A stretch of 64,000 bases of DNA from JBDTCO01 sp039923495 (GCA_039923495.1 JBDTCO010000228.1:8134-72133); one strand, 5' to 3'. Positions 7,460-17,449 are shown, counted from the first letter of the stretch. A program made the numbers and translations. Notes: generated by a model from the sequence alone, not told the origin.

Positions 7460-9559
7460 ATGCGAAAGTTGCAAACCGGTCTCGGGCTCGCGCTCGCCAC
7501 GCTCTCGATGACCGTGTCCGCCGAGCCGGTGGCGAAGATGGCATCGACCACGCGCACCTACCGCGCCGGCACCGACCACATCTCGGTCCTCAAGGTCACG
7601 CACGAATCGCTGCCCGCCGAACGCTGGGGGGGCAACAGGGTCCAGGTGCAAGAGGGCGACAAGCACCTCGTCCGCCGCGCGGTGCGTGACGGCCAGGTGA
7701 TGGACGGCCGCTTCGTCCGCACCACGCGCACGCTCACGCTCACGGCGAGGGCTCAGAAGGGTCGCTGGCGCAACGCCCCGGTCAACTCCGAGTGGACCGC
7801 GCGCAACGCCGACGACCTCGCCTCTACCAAGCAGCTCGGTCCGATCTTCGAGGGCACCGCCGCCAAGGTCCGTCTCTTCGCACCGCGCGCCGGCAAGGTC
7901 GAGCTCATGCTGCTCGACTCCGGGACGCGCGTGCCGCTGTCCTCGGATCGCGCCGGTGTGTGGGAAGCGAAGCTCGCGCAGCAGCCGAGCGCGCTCTACG
8001 GCCAGCGCTATCAATACGAGGTGGACGGCAAGGTCGTCGCCGATCCGTACGCGCAGCTCACCGACGGTGACTACGGTCCGTCGCGCTTCACCAACCTCGA
8101 CGCACACCAGTGGAAGGACCGCGGCTACGACAAGGGCTCCACGACCGACAAGCTCGTGCGCGCAGGGATCGTCGAGGTGCACGTCAAGGACATGACCGCG
8201 CACCCGAACGCGCCAGTCGACGAGCCCGCGCAGGCGGGTCGCTACGGCGGTCTTGCGGCGAAGGCCATCCTCGCTCACTACAAGAAGCTCGGTGTCGGTG
8301 GCCTCGAGCTGCTCCCGGTGCAGGAGTACGACGACAACTCCGGTGACAAGGGTTCGTTCAACCACTGGGGCTACATGACGACGCACTACTTCGCGCCCGA
8401 GCGCCGCTACGCCAGCGAAGCGCAAAAGGCGCCCGAGGAGCTGCAGGCGGCCGTCGACGCGCTCCACCAGCAGAAGCTGTCCGTCGTCATGGATGTCGTC
8501 TACAACCACACCGCGCAGGGCGACGAGCTCGCCTTCAACACGCTGGGCAAGAGCTACTACTACCGCGTCAAGAGCGACGGCTCGCTCGCCAACGGCGCCG
8601 GGACGGGCAACGAGCTCGCGAGCGAGCGTCCGATGGCGCGCAAGCTCATCATCGACTCGCTGCGACACTTCGTGACGAAGTATCACGTCGATGGGTTCCG
8701 CTTCGATCTCGGGTCGCTCCTCGACAAGCAGACGATGCGCAGCATCGAGCGCTCGCTCCCGAAGCGCATCTTCCTCACCGCCGAGCCCTGGGCCGCGGAG
8801 GGGGATCGCTCGAAGTGGGGCAAGGGCGACCTCGGCGCGAGCCGCGTCGCGCTGTGGAACGACGACTTCCGAAATGCCGCCTGGAGCTTCGTCGGTGGCA
8901 ACGGTGGCAACCGCGACTCGCTCATGAACGCCGTTGCCGGCAGTGTCCGCGCATACGGCAAGGGCTGGACGCAGCGCCCGAACCAGGCGCTCAACTACCT
9001 CGAGAGCCACGACGAGCTCACGGTCAGCGACAAGCTCGGCAACGACAAGCAGCGGGTGTTCCTCGCCAACGCGCTCCTGCTCACGTCGCAGGGTATCCCG
9101 ATGCTCGCTCACGGTCAGGAGATGATGCGCACCAAGAAGGGCATCTCCAACGCGCACAACCTCGACGACGAGACCAGCTGGATCGACTGGTCCAAGCAGA
9201 AGGAGAACGCAGACCTCGTCGACGCGACCGGCGCCGTGGTCGCGCTGCGACGCCGCCTGCCGCAGTTCCACTACGATCGCCCGCTCACCGACAAGGACAT
9301 CCAGTGGCTCAAGCCCGGCAACGACAAGGGGCTCGGCTACGTTCTTCCAGGGAAAGAGACCGCGGCAGTGCTGCTCAACTCCGACAAGACCGAGCACGTC
9401 GTGTTCGAGCTCCCCGCTGGACGCTGGAACGTGGTCGTCGATGGGGAGACATTGAAGGCGAACGAGCACGGCCTCCGCACCACATCGGGCACGTATTCGG
9501 TGCCGCCGGGTTGCGCGGTCGTGTTGACCCGACTCGACGACAAGGCCGCAAAAAAGTGA
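7460..9559 (+). CDS. Secreted GH13 alpha-glucan hydrolase with CBM48, pullulanase/isoamylase-like
   Basis: 699 aa from ATG 7460. The signal peptide MRKLQTGLGLALATLSMTVSAE is followed by about 100 unassigned residues, then a CBM48-type domain (about 130-210, KVRLFAPRAGKVELMLLDS and GQRYQYEVDGKVVADPYAQL). The GH13 barrel shows NHWGYMTTHYFAPERRY, region I DVVYNH (about 344), region II GFRFDLG with nucleophile Asp (about 415), region III TAEPW with acid/base Glu (about 441) and region IV ESHDEL (about 514). This set points to debranching enzymes acting on alpha-1,6 bonds, but a branching or trehalose-type activity is not excluded. It opens a three-gene operon with a sugar transporter and a second amylase. 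Confidence 0.8.
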   Translation: MRKLQTGLGLALATLSMTVSAEPVAKMASTTRTYRAGTDHISVLKVTHESLPAERWGGNRVQVQEGDKHLVRRAVRDGQVMDGRFVRTTRTLTLTARAQKGRWRNAPVNSEWTARNADDLASTKQLGPIFEGTAAKVRLFAPRAGKVELMLLDSGTRVPLSSDRAGVWEAKLAQQPSALYGQRYQYEVDGKVVADPYAQLTDGDYGPSRFTNLDAHQWKDRGYDKGSTTDKLVRAGIVEVHVKDMTAHPNAPVDEPAQAGRYGGLAAKAILAHYKKLGVGGLELLPVQEYDDNSGDKGSFNHWGYMTTHYFAPERRYASEAQKAPEELQAAVDALHQQKLSVVMDVVYNHTAQGDELAFNTLGKSYYYRVKSDGSLANGAGTGNELASERPMARKLIIDSLRHFVTKYHVDGFRFDLGSLLDKQTMRSIERSLPKRIFLTAEPWAAEGDRSKWGKGDLGASRVALWNDDFRNAAWSFVGGNGGNRDSLMNAVAGSVRAYGKGWTQRPNQALNYLESHDELTVSDKLGNDKQRVFLANALLLTSQGIPMLAHGQEMMRTKKGISNAHNLDDETSWIDWSKQKENADLVDATGAVVALRRRLPQFHYDRPLTDKDIQWLKPGNDKGLGYVLPGKETAAVLLNSDKTEHVVFELPAGRWNVVVDGETLKANEHGLRTTSGTYSVPPGCAVVLTRLDDKAAKK

Positions 9560-10905
9560 ACACGGCACGGCCCGCGCTCAGCACGCGCGCGCTCTGGAAC
9601 ATGAGCTTCGGGTTCTTCGGCATCCAGTTCGGCTGGGGCCTGCAGATGGCGAACATGAGCGCCATCTACGAGCACCTCGGCGCCAGCGCCGACCAGATCC
9701 CGATGCTGTGGCTCGCCGCACCGATGACGGGACTGCTCGTGCAGCCGCTCATCGGCCACATGAGCGACCGCACGTGGGGCAAGCTCGGTCGTCGTCGTCC
9801 GTACTTCCTCGCCGGCGCGATCCTGAGCGCGATGGCGCTGCTCCTCATGCCGCTGGCGACGGCGCTCCTGTCTGCCGCGATCCTGCTGTGGATCCTCGAC
9901 GCCAGCATCAACATCAGCATGGAGCCGTTCCGCGCGTTCGTCGCCGACCTGCTCCCCGAGTCGCAGCGCACGCGCGGCTTTGCGACCCAGTCGCTCTTCA
10001 TCGGGCTCGGCGCGGTGATCGCGTCGATGATGCCGTGGCTCGTCACGCACTTCATGCACCCGAGCCAGGTCACCGCGCCGGGCCACGTGCCCTACACGGT
10101 CAGCATCTCGTTCGACGTCGGCGCGGTCGTGTTCCTCGGCGCCGTGCTGTGGACCGTGTTCACCACCAAGGAGCGCCCGCCCGAGGACATGGAGGCGTTC
10201 CGCAAGATGAAGGCGGAGAAGCAGAGCCTCGGTCGCGTCGTCAAGGAGATCCTCGGGTGCGTCCGCACGATGCCGGAGACGATGCGCGAGCTCGCGTGGG
10301 TCCAGATCTTCACGTGGCTCGGGCTCTTTTGCATGTGGCTCTACTTCCCGGTCGCCGTCGCGCGCAACGTCTTCGGCGCCACCGACGGCAACTCGCCCGA
10401 GTACGCGGCGGGCGTCGAGTGGGCCGGCGTGTGCTTCGCGGTGTACTCCGGCGTCTGCTTCTTCGCCTCGTTCTACCTGCCCGGCCTCGCGGCTCGCTTC
10501 GGTCGTCGCAACGCCCACGCCATGGCGCTGACCGCCGGCGCGCTCGGCCTGCTATCCATCGTCGTCATCCACAACAAGTATCTTTTGTTACTATCGATGG
10601 TCGGCGTCGGCATCGCCTGGGCCAGCGTCCTGTCCGTACCCTACGCGATCCTCACGGGCTGCCTGCCCGAGGGAAAGACCGGCGTGTTCATGGGCATCTT
10701 CAACTTCTTCATCGTGCTGCCCGAGATCCTCGCCTCGCTCGGCCTCGGCTGGGTCGTCTCGCACCTGCTCCACAACAACCGTCTCCTGGCTGTCGCCGCC
10801 GGTGGCCTCTGCATGCTCGTCGCCGCTGTCTTCGTCCTGCGCGTCAAAGACGACGCACCCGCCGAGCTCACGAACCTCGTCCTCAATGAACAGGAGCTCA
10901 CTTGA
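9556..10905 (+). CDS. MFS (GPH-type) sugar transporter
   Basis: 449 aa from GTG 9556, in a GTGA overlap with the GH13 stop. About twelve membrane segments; the N-terminal part reads FGFFGIQFGWGLQMANMSA and GLLVQPLIGHMSD with RTWGKLGRRRPYF, the loop signature of maltose/sucrose GPH/SLC45-like transporters, which import disaccharides or dextrins with H+. Central loop and C-terminal half are complete. It is sandwiched between two secreted alpha-glucanases, so maltose or maltodextrin uptake is the likely role. Confidence 0.85.
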   Translation: MNTARPALSTRALWNMSFGFFGIQFGWGLQMANMSAIYEHLGASADQIPMLWLAAPMTGLLVQPLIGHMSDRTWGKLGRRRPYFLAGAILSAMALLLMPLATALLSAAILLWILDASINISMEPFRAFVADLLPESQRTRGFATQSLFIGLGAVIASMMPWLVTHFMHPSQVTAPGHVPYTVSISFDVGAVVFLGAVLWTVFTTKERPPEDMEAFRKMKAEKQSLGRVVKEILGCVRTMPETMRELAWVQIFTWLGLFCMWLYFPVAVARNVFGATDGNSPEYAAGVEWAGVCFAVYSGVCFFASFYLPGLAARFGRRNAHAMALTAGALGLLSIVVIHNKYLLLLSMVGVGIAWASVLSVPYAILTGCLPEGKTGVFMGIFNFFIVLPEILASLGLGWVVSHLLHNNRLLAVAAGGLCMLVAAVFVLRVKDDAPAELTNLVLNEQELT

Positions 10906-12332
10906 GCCAGTCGCTGCGCACCGTGCTCGTCGCCCTCTTCGCCGTCACCCTCTTCGGCGGACCGACGAGCCTCGCGATCGCGGCACCCCCGACCACCGCA
11001 CCAAAGCGCGTCCTCGCGGCGAAGCGCGTCCCCGCGGCGCCGTGGGGCAAGAAGGTCGGCGTGATGCTCCAGGGCTTTCACTGGCACTCGTCGAGCAACG
11101 CGCTCACCGCGAAGGACGGCAAGGGCTGGTACGAGGTCGTCGACGAGCGGGCGCCCGAGATCGGCAAGCACTTCAATGCCATCTGGCTGCCGCCCGCGTC
11201 ACGTGCTGCCGTCGAGGATGTTCACGGTCCGACCGCGCAGGGGTACCTGCCGTACGACCTGCACGACTTCCACTCGTCGTATGGCTCCCCCGAGAAGCTG
11301 AGGGTCACGCTGTCCGACCTCAAGGCCCACGGCGTCATGCCCGTCGCCGACATCGTGCTGAACCACATCTCGCCGCGCGCCTTCATCAAGAACAACGGCC
11401 AGCCGTACAAGCTCGACGCCGCCAACGATCACTTCCTCAACCTCTCGGTGAACGACATCGTCAAGGAGAGCGGCGGCACGGGCGCGGTCGACACGGGCGC
11501 GCGCTTCACGCTCGTCGCCGACGTCGATCACACGAGCGCCGGCGCGCAGCGGGCGTACGGCAAGATGATCCACCTGCTGCAGGGCGTCGGTTTCGAGGGC
11601 CTGCGCTACGACTTCGCGAAGGGCTTCTCGCCGAAGACCATCGAGCACTACAACGACGACGCCAAGCCGAAGTTCTCCGTCGCCGAGCTGTGGGACGACT
11701 TCCACGACGCCGGCTCGCACCGTGATCAGCTCCTCAAGTACGTCGCGGACACGGGCTACAAGACGTCGGCGTTCGACTTCACCACGAAGGCCGTCTTGCA
11801 GGACGCCGTCGTCAAGCGCGAGTTCTGGCGCCTGCGCGACGCCAGCGGCAAGGCCGCGGGCCTCATCGGCGTCGCGCCCGAGTACGCCGTCACGTTCGTG
11901 GACAACCACGACACGGGCTCGAGCCCGGGCGGCAACGGCAAGGGCGGCCAGAAGCACTGGGAGTTTCCCGGCGGCCAGGTCATGCAGGGCTACGCGTACA
12001 TCCTCACGCACCCGGGCATCCCGACGGTGTACTGGCCGCACTACTTCGACTGGCAGTCGCCGAACAAGCCGACGCCGATGAAGAACGACATCGACGCGCT
12101 GCTCGAGATCCGCAAGTCGGTCGGCATCGAGGCCAACAGCCCGATGCGCATCATGGCGGCCGACGGCGAGAAGTACGCCGCCTTCATCAGCGGCACGCAC
12201 GGCATGATCGCGATGAAGATCGGCCCCGGCGCGTGGTCGCCGCCGAAGGGCGAGCGCTGGAAGCTCGTCGCCGACGGCAACGACTACGCCGTCTGGACGA
12301 AGCTCCCGAAGGCCAAGGCCAAGAAGAACTGA
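10902..12332 (+). CDS. Secreted alpha-amylase, GH13
   Basis: 476 aa from TTG 10902 (TTGA overlap; AGGAG at 10892-10896 supports the start). The signal peptide ends near AIAAP. The catalytic core starts at GVMLQGFHWHSS. GH13 regions are DIVLNH (about 150), GLRYDFAKGF with nucleophile Asp (about 237), SVAELWDDF with acid/base Glu (about 263) and TFVDNHDTG (about 333). The order and the phrase VYWPHYFDW resemble plant-type and maltooligosaccharide-forming bacterial amylases. It completes a glucan-degradation operon: two extracellular hydrolases plus a transporter. Confidence 0.85.
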   Translation: MSQSLRTVLVALFAVTLFGGPTSLAIAAPPTTAPKRVLAAKRVPAAPWGKKVGVMLQGFHWHSSSNALTAKDGKGWYEVVDERAPEIGKHFNAIWLPPASRAAVEDVHGPTAQGYLPYDLHDFHSSYGSPEKLRVTLSDLKAHGVMPVADIVLNHISPRAFIKNNGQPYKLDAANDHFLNLSVNDIVKESGGTGAVDTGARFTLVADVDHTSAGAQRAYGKMIHLLQGVGFEGLRYDFAKGFSPKTIEHYNDDAKPKFSVAELWDDFHDAGSHRDQLLKYVADTGYKTSAFDFTTKAVLQDAVVKREFWRLRDASGKAAGLIGVAPEYAVTFVDNHDTGSSPGGNGKGGQKHWEFPGGQVMQGYAYILTHPGIPTVYWPHYFDWQSPNKPTPMKNDIDALLEIRKSVGIEANSPMRIMAADGEKYAAFISGTHGMIAMKIGPGAWSPPKGERWKLVADGNDYAVWTKLPKAKAKKN

Positions 12333-12338
12333 GCCTCG

Positions 12339-13295
12339 CTAGTCGGGCCGGGTCCTGCGCACGTAGTCACGGAGCACGGCCAGCGCGGCGTGCTCCTCCG
12401 TCGGGACCGTCACTCCGCCGAACAGCCACCAGTCCTCGACGAGCTCGGCCGTGTCGCCGGGCTGGAGGGTCGTGAGAGGTCCGAGGTGCTCGAGCTCGAG
12501 CAGCTCGCGGTTGCTGAAGATCTCCGTCGTCGCATCCCCGTGGGGATACAGGCCCGGCTGCACGTGCCAGCGCTTCCAGAACAGCGTGTCGTCGACGAGA
12601 TAGCCGGCCCAGCCCTGCTTGGAATCTGTGCCCAGCTTGCTCTCGTCGCTCGGACGACCGGGCTCGTCGCGCTTCGGTTCGATCGCGCCCTGGTCCACCT
12701 GCACGAGGCCCGCGCCGATGTGGTAACGCGGATCGGACAGCGAGGTGTAGCTCCACAGCACGAGCCTGCGCAGCGTCGCGTAGTCGCGCGCGTTGCCGAC
12801 GTCGAGCGGGATGAACGCACGGCCTCCTGGACGCATCATCGGCACGCTCCAGCACGCGTAGCGTCGCGTCGTCGTGCCCACGTTGCGGACGCGCGAGACC
12901 AGGCGCAAGCGCTCGTGCGAGAGGCGCAGCTCCACCTCCTTCACGATGCCGGCCGCCTCTTGCGCCGGACCGACGAGGCGCAGCCCACCGTCGAGGATCT
13001 CGACGCTGCACGACGCGTTGTCGAGCGCACAGGTGGTCGCGGGATCCTCGGGGGCGACCCACAGCCGCCAGCCGCCGCGGACCTGGAACGAGCCCTCCCC
13101 GACGCCGCCGAGCTGCTCCGGCACCTGGAACAGCACGTTCTCTCCGCCGCGCAGGCGCACGTCCATGATGCGCGGTCCGACGTCGGCGACCACGACGACC
13201 TCCATGGTGCCGTTGTCGAGGCGGTAGCAGTCCCGCCAGCCGGCGTACTCGAGCTTGTCGATGATCACGGCTCGCGATTGTGCCGTGATCGGCAT
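12339..13295 (-). CDS. DUF4380-like, galactose mutarotase-fold protein
   Basis: 318 aa from ATG 13295 (MPITAQSRAVIIDKLEYAG). Further upstream codons in this frame would run into the divergent gene and look non-coding. The early motif DNGTMEVVVVADVGPRIMDV with GGENVLFQ matches the opening of DUF4380 beta-sandwich proteins related to aldose mutarotases and sugar-binding domains. No signal peptide is seen. It converges on the amylase operon with 6 nt between stops, consistent with a carbohydrate role (inference). Confidence 0.65.
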   Translation of the reverse strand: MPITAQSRAVIIDKLEYAGWRDCYRLDNGTMEVVVVADVGPRIMDVRLRGGENVLFQVPEQLGGVGEGSFQVRGGWRLWVAPEDPATTCALDNASCSVEILDGGLRLVGPAQEAAGIVKEVELRLSHERLRLVSRVRNVGTTTRRYACWSVPMMRPGGRAFIPLDVGNARDYATLRRLVLWSYTSLSDPRYHIGAGLVQVDQGAIEPKRDEPGRPSDESKLGTDSKQGWAGYLVDDTLFWKRWHVQPGLYPHGDATTEIFSNRELLELEHLGPLTTLQPGDTAELVEDWWLFGGVTVPTEEHAALAVLRDYVRRTRPD

Positions 13296-13449
13296 GAAAC
13301 GGGCTACGGCGCGAACATCCCGGACGCGGCCGAGGCGCGCTCCCACATCGACGCGGCAGCGCGCCTCGCGGCCGCAGGTGGACGTGGGCCGGGTCATGCG
13401 GTCTGTCCTTATGATTGAACAAACCGCGGCGCGATCGTAAGAAGGGCCC

Positions 13450-14106
13450 ATGACCCAAGCCCTCCGCTTCCTCGGTTTTGCCCTGTGCCTCGGCCTGTCG
13501 CTGTCCGCGCTCGCGGACGTGGAGCGTCCGATCAGCGACAAGGAGGTTCGCACCACCGTCGAGAGCCACATGTCCGACATCAAGGCGTGCATGAAGGAGC
13601 ACGGCACGTCGAGTGGCAAGCTCATCGTCACGTTCACCATCGAGGTCGACGGTCGAGTGAGCGCCGCCTCGGTCACGCGCGACTCCGCGAACCACCCTCT
13701 CGACAGGTGCATCGCCGAGGACTTCCGCAAGTGGTCCTTCCCCAAGCTGAAGGGCAAGGTCGCGTTCCTCTCGACGTATCCGCTCGTGTTCTCGGTGCCG
13801 AAGGCGCCGCTCGTCGGCAAGCTCGCCGAGGCGGACATCATCAAGACCATCCAGGCAAAGGTCCCCGAGGTGCAGGCCTGCCTCGCCGAGGCGACGAAGG
13901 CGAAGGCCGACACGAAGGGCACCGTGCAGGCCGGCATCGTGGTGTCGCCGGACGGCTCCGTCCTCGAGGTCAACGTGCTGTCCTCGACGACGGGCGCCCC
14001 CAAGCTGGACACGTGCATCGTGAACCACGTCAAGGCGTGGAAGTTCCCCAAGCCCGAGGGCGGTGGCGAGGCCGCCATCAGCTACCCGTTCAAGCTGAAC
14101 GAGTAG
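13450..14106 (+). CDS. Secreted protein with two AgmX/TonB-C-like domains
   Basis: 218 aa from ATG 13450, with AAGAAGGG upstream. The signal peptide MTQALRFLGFALCLGLSLSALA precedes two homologous ~95-residue units. Each has an amphipathic start, IKACMKEH or VQACLAEA, a strand GKLIVTFTIEVDGRVS or GTVQAGIVVSPDGSV, a second Cys (LDRCI or LDTCI) and a terminal W-x-FPK motif. This is the AgmX/PglI C-terminal domain common in Myxococcota and named after motility proteins. A two-domain periplasmic protein without the usual N-terminal kinase or TM module suggests a binding role. Confidence 0.75.
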   Translation: MTQALRFLGFALCLGLSLSALADVERPISDKEVRTTVESHMSDIKACMKEHGTSSGKLIVTFTIEVDGRVSAASVTRDSANHPLDRCIAEDFRKWSFPKLKGKVAFLSTYPLVFSVPKAPLVGKLAEADIIKTIQAKVPEVQACLAEATKAKADTKGTVQAGIVVSPDGSVLEVNVLSSTTGAPKLDTCIVNHVKAWKFPKPEGGGEAAISYPFKLNE

Positions 14107-14239
14107 CTCGTCCCACCCGGGAGCTCGATCGGGTCGTCGGTCGGGATCCACTGCACGTCTCAGGAGTCCGCCGCTCCGTCGCGAGAGCCTCGTATCTCGG
14201 TCGGAGGCGCGGGCGCGCGAGTCGTGGCACGCTCGCGCC

Positions 14240-17098
14240 ATGTTCAGAAGCTCCGTCGTCGTCTTCCTTGTGCTTGCTGCATGTGGCGCCGCTCTGAAGC
14301 GAGCACAGGCCCCGATCGCGCCCGTCGCGGCCGTCGCGCCCGTCGCGGCCGTCGCGCCCGTCGACCCGAACACGGCGCCTCTCCCGCTGTGGCCGATGCT
14401 CAAGAAGGGCACGCTCCCGAATGGGCTGACCTACTACATCCTCAAGCACGAGAAGCCAGAGAAGCGGGCGCTGCTGTGGCTCGCCGTGAACGCGGGCTCG
14501 GTCCAGGAGGACGAAGATCAGCGCGGGCTCGCGCACTTCGACGAGCACATGGCGTTCAACGGGACGAAGCGCTTCCCCAAGAACGCGATCATCGACTACC
14601 TCGAGAAGATCGGGATGCGCTTCGGTGCCGACCTGAACGCGTACACCACCTACGACGAGACCGTTTACCAGCTCGAGGTGCCGACCGACAAACCGGAGTT
14701 CCTCGGCAAGGGGCTCGACATCCTCCGCGACTGGGCCAGCACCGTGAGCTACGAACCGGCAGAGGTCGACAAGGAGCGCGGCGTCGTGAAGGAGGAGTGG
14801 CGCCTCGGCCGCGGCGCCGCTCGACGCCTCCACGACAAGACGCAGAAGGTCCTGCTCACCGGCACGCGCTACGTCGACCGCGACACCATCGGACTGCCAG
14901 AGATCATCGACCATGCACCGCGTGCCAGCCTCGCGCGCTTCTACGCGGACTGGTACCGCCCCGATCTCATGGCGGTCATCGTCGTCGGCGACGTCGACCC
15001 CGCAACCATCCAGCACGAGATCGAGGCGCGCTTCGGCAGCCTCGTGAACCCGGCGCACGAGCGCATGCGTCCCTCGGGCGGCGTGCCGAAGAGCAACGGC
15101 ACGCGCATCTCCATCGAGACCGACAAGGAGGCGCAGGCGACCACCGTGCTGGTCTCCAACCTCGTGCCGCATCGCCCGCAGACGAGCCGTGAGGACTACC
15201 GCCGGCACATCGTCGAGGCGCTGTACGCGTCGGTGCTCAACGAACGCCTGCTGTCGATCGCGCGCAAGCCCGGCGCACCGTTCACGCTCGCCGCGGGCGG
15301 GACGAACATGCAGGTGCGCGACGTCGACTCGTTCGATCGCATCGCGCTCGTGAAGGGGGACGACGTCGAAGGCACCCTGCGGGCGCTGCTCACCGAGGTC
15401 GTGCGCATCGAGCGTCACGGCATCTCGGCGTCGGAGCTCGAGCGGGCGCGCAAGAAGATGGCGCGCGAGTACGAGCAGATGGCAGAGACGGAGGCCACGG
15501 CGGACGGGCGCCAGTTCGCCGAGGAGATCACGCGCAACTTCTTCATGAAGGAGCTCATCGTCGGCAGCGCGGTCGAGAAGAAGCTCACGCTCGAGCTGCT
15601 TCCCACCATCACGGTCGCCGACATCGACGCGCAGCTGAAGACCTTCGGCGCCGCCGAGAACCGCGCCGTGATCATCTCCGGTCCCGAGGGCAAGAAGCTG
15701 CCGGCCAAGGAAGGCGTGCTCGAGATCATCCACCAGGTCTCGACGTCGGACGTGCCGTCATGGGCCGAGAAGACCGCCTCGCTCGCGCTCATGCCGACGT
15801 TGCCCAGGCCCGGCACCATCGTCGCAGAGAAGCACATCGAGGCGATCGGGGTGACGGAGTGGACGCTGTCGAACGGCATGCGCGTGATCGTGAAGCCCAC
15901 GGACTACGAGCTCGACTCCGTCACCATCGACGGCAGCTCGCCCGGCGGTCTCGCCATGGCATCGGACAAGGACTTCGGCGACGCACGCTTCGCGCAGCAG
16001 GTCGCGGCGCTCGGTGGCGTCGGCGAGCTCGACTCCGAGGCGCTCGACAAGGTGCTCGCTGGCAAGCAGGTGCGCGTGTCCACCTCGATCGGCGAGACGA
16101 CCGACTCCGTCATCGCCAGCGGCTCGGCGCACGATCTCGAGACGATGCTGCAGCTCGTGCACCTCGAGATGACGTCGCCGCGCAAGGATACCGACGCGTT
16201 CGCGGTGTGGCAGCAGAACAGCGCCGAGCGCCTCACCGAGATGCTGCGCGCGCCCGAGGCGAAGCCGATGATCGAGGCGCAGGACGTGCTGTGGAAGGGC
16301 AACCTCCGCAAGAAGATCCCGACGGCGGACGAGGTGAAGAAGGTCGACCAGGACAAGGCGCTCGCGTTCTACAGGCAGCGCTTCGCGAACGCGGGCGACT
16401 TCACGTTCGTGATCGTCGGCGCGGTGCAGCTCGACAACCTGAAACCGCTGGTCGAGACGTACCTCGCGAGCCTGCCGTCGACGCGCAAGCGCGAGCACGA
16501 GCAGGACCTGCACATCCGTCGCGTCACGGGGGTCGTGAAGAAGGAGTGGAAGGCCGGGATGGAGCCGAAGGCGACCGTGTCGATCCTGTTCCACGATGAC
16601 GAGGCGTGGTCGCGCGATAAAGATCGCGACCTCGCGATCCTCGGGATGGTGCTGTCGATCAAGCTACGTGAGGTGCTGCGCGAGGATCTGGGCGGCGTGT
16701 ACGGCGTCGGGGCGCAGGGCAGCTTCTCTCGCTCGCCTCACCAGGACCACGCGTTCAGCGTGAGCTTCGGCTGCGACCCGAAGCGCGTCGACGAGCTCGT
16801 GAAGGCCGCCTTCGACGTCATCGCGAAGATCGCGAAGGACGGCGTCAGCGCCGAGATCCTCGAGAAGGTGAAGTCGAGCTACGTGCGCTCGCGCGAGACC
16901 GACCTGCGCAGGAACGTCTTCTGGGCGGGCTGGCTCACCCGCGCCGCGCGCTTCGGCGACGACCCGACGATCGTGCTCGATATCGGCAAGGTCACCGCGC
17001 GCATGACGTCGGCCAACGTGAAGGCCGCGGCGAAGCACTACCTCGACGGAAAGGCGTACTTCGAGACCGTCATGCTGCCCGCTGCTACAGCGCCTTGA
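14240..17098 (+). CDS. Two-domain M16 zinc metallopeptidase lipoprotein
   Basis: 952 aa from ATG 14240. The leader MFRSSVVVFLVLAACG gives lipobox LAAC with Cys15. A short Ala/Pro/Val repeat linker follows. The N-terminal M16 unit has the inverted zinc motif HFDEH (99-103) and the downstream Glu region KERGVVKEEWR (about 179). The C-terminal M16-like unit (about 530-940) lacks HxxEH, as usual for the inactive half that closes over substrate. Length matches periplasmic PqqL-like peptidases. The substrate is probably peptides in the periplasm or at the outer membrane (family knowledge). Confidence 0.85.
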   Translation: MFRSSVVVFLVLAACGAALKRAQAPIAPVAAVAPVAAVAPVDPNTAPLPLWPMLKKGTLPNGLTYYILKHEKPEKRALLWLAVNAGSVQEDEDQRGLAHFDEHMAFNGTKRFPKNAIIDYLEKIGMRFGADLNAYTTYDETVYQLEVPTDKPEFLGKGLDILRDWASTVSYEPAEVDKERGVVKEEWRLGRGAARRLHDKTQKVLLTGTRYVDRDTIGLPEIIDHAPRASLARFYADWYRPDLMAVIVVGDVDPATIQHEIEARFGSLVNPAHERMRPSGGVPKSNGTRISIETDKEAQATTVLVSNLVPHRPQTSREDYRRHIVEALYASVLNERLLSIARKPGAPFTLAAGGTNMQVRDVDSFDRIALVKGDDVEGTLRALLTEVVRIERHGISASELERARKKMAREYEQMAETEATADGRQFAEEITRNFFMKELIVGSAVEKKLTLELLPTITVADIDAQLKTFGAAENRAVIISGPEGKKLPAKEGVLEIIHQVSTSDVPSWAEKTASLALMPTLPRPGTIVAEKHIEAIGVTEWTLSNGMRVIVKPTDYELDSVTIDGSSPGGLAMASDKDFGDARFAQQVAALGGVGELDSEALDKVLAGKQVRVSTSIGETTDSVIASGSAHDLETMLQLVHLEMTSPRKDTDAFAVWQQNSAERLTEMLRAPEAKPMIEAQDVLWKGNLRKKIPTADEVKKVDQDKALAFYRQRFANAGDFTFVIVGAVQLDNLKPLVETYLASLPSTRKREHEQDLHIRRVTGVVKKEWKAGMEPKATVSILFHDDEAWSRDKDRDLAILGMVLSIKLREVLREDLGGVYGVGAQGSFSRSPHQDHAFSVSFGCDPKRVDELVKAAFDVIAKIAKDGVSAEILEKVKSSYVRSRETDLRRNVFWAGWLTRAARFGDDPTIVLDIGKVTARMTSANVKAAAKHYLDGKAYFETVMLPAATAP
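14318..14363 (+). repeat. 18-bp coding tandem repeat in M16 linker
   Basis: The unit gcgcccgtcgcggccgtc is perfectly repeated at 14318-14335 and 14336-14353, with a partial third copy to 14363. It encodes Ala-Pro-Val-Ala-Ala-Val in the flexible linker after the lipidated Cys, so it probably sets tether length and could vary by slippage. Confidence 0.8.
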
Positions 17099-17141
17099 CG
17101 TAGGCGCCGCGCGTCGCGGTCGGGCGTGCTAGGACTCACGC

Positions 17142-17390
17142 ATGATCGACACCATCACTGCAGGCTTCCAGGCGTTCCTCTCCGACGGGCAGGAGGAGTT
17201 CGGCGCCGTCCGTGACATCTCGAAGGACAAGCGTCAGCTCACGCTCTACGTCGAGAACAGCGGCGAGCACTACGTCCCCGTCGAGGCCGTCACGAAGGTC
17301 GCGTTCGGCAAGGTCTACTTCGACGTCAGCAAGTTCGACGCGAAGCTCAAGAAGGCCATCGGTCACGCGCACGACGCCGAGAACGCGTGA
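17142..17390 (+). CDS. Small PRC-barrel/DUF2171-like protein
   Basis: 82 aa from ATG 17142. Alternating strands (EFGAVRDISKDKRQLTLYVE, EHYVPVEAVTKVAFGKVYF) give a small beta-barrel pattern with a helical tail ending HAHDAENA. The phrase HYVPVEAVTKV resembles the conserved strand of DUF2171/PRC-barrel proteins. No signal peptide or membrane segment. It follows the M16 gene by 43 nt. The precise function of this family is not established. Confidence 0.55.
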   Translation: MIDTITAGFQAFLSDGQEEFGAVRDISKDKRQLTLYVENSGEHYVPVEAVTKVAFGKVYFDVSKFDAKLKKAIGHAHDAENA

Positions 17391-17449
17391 AGCCCGCATC
17401 GAGTCCTGGGCGAGGCTGATCATGCACGTGCCTCGTCCGGGTTCGGTCG

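Noticed and set aside
7436..9568. 710-codon minus-strand frame
   Set aside because: Antisense of a GH13 enzyme with all catalytic motifs; no domain of its own.
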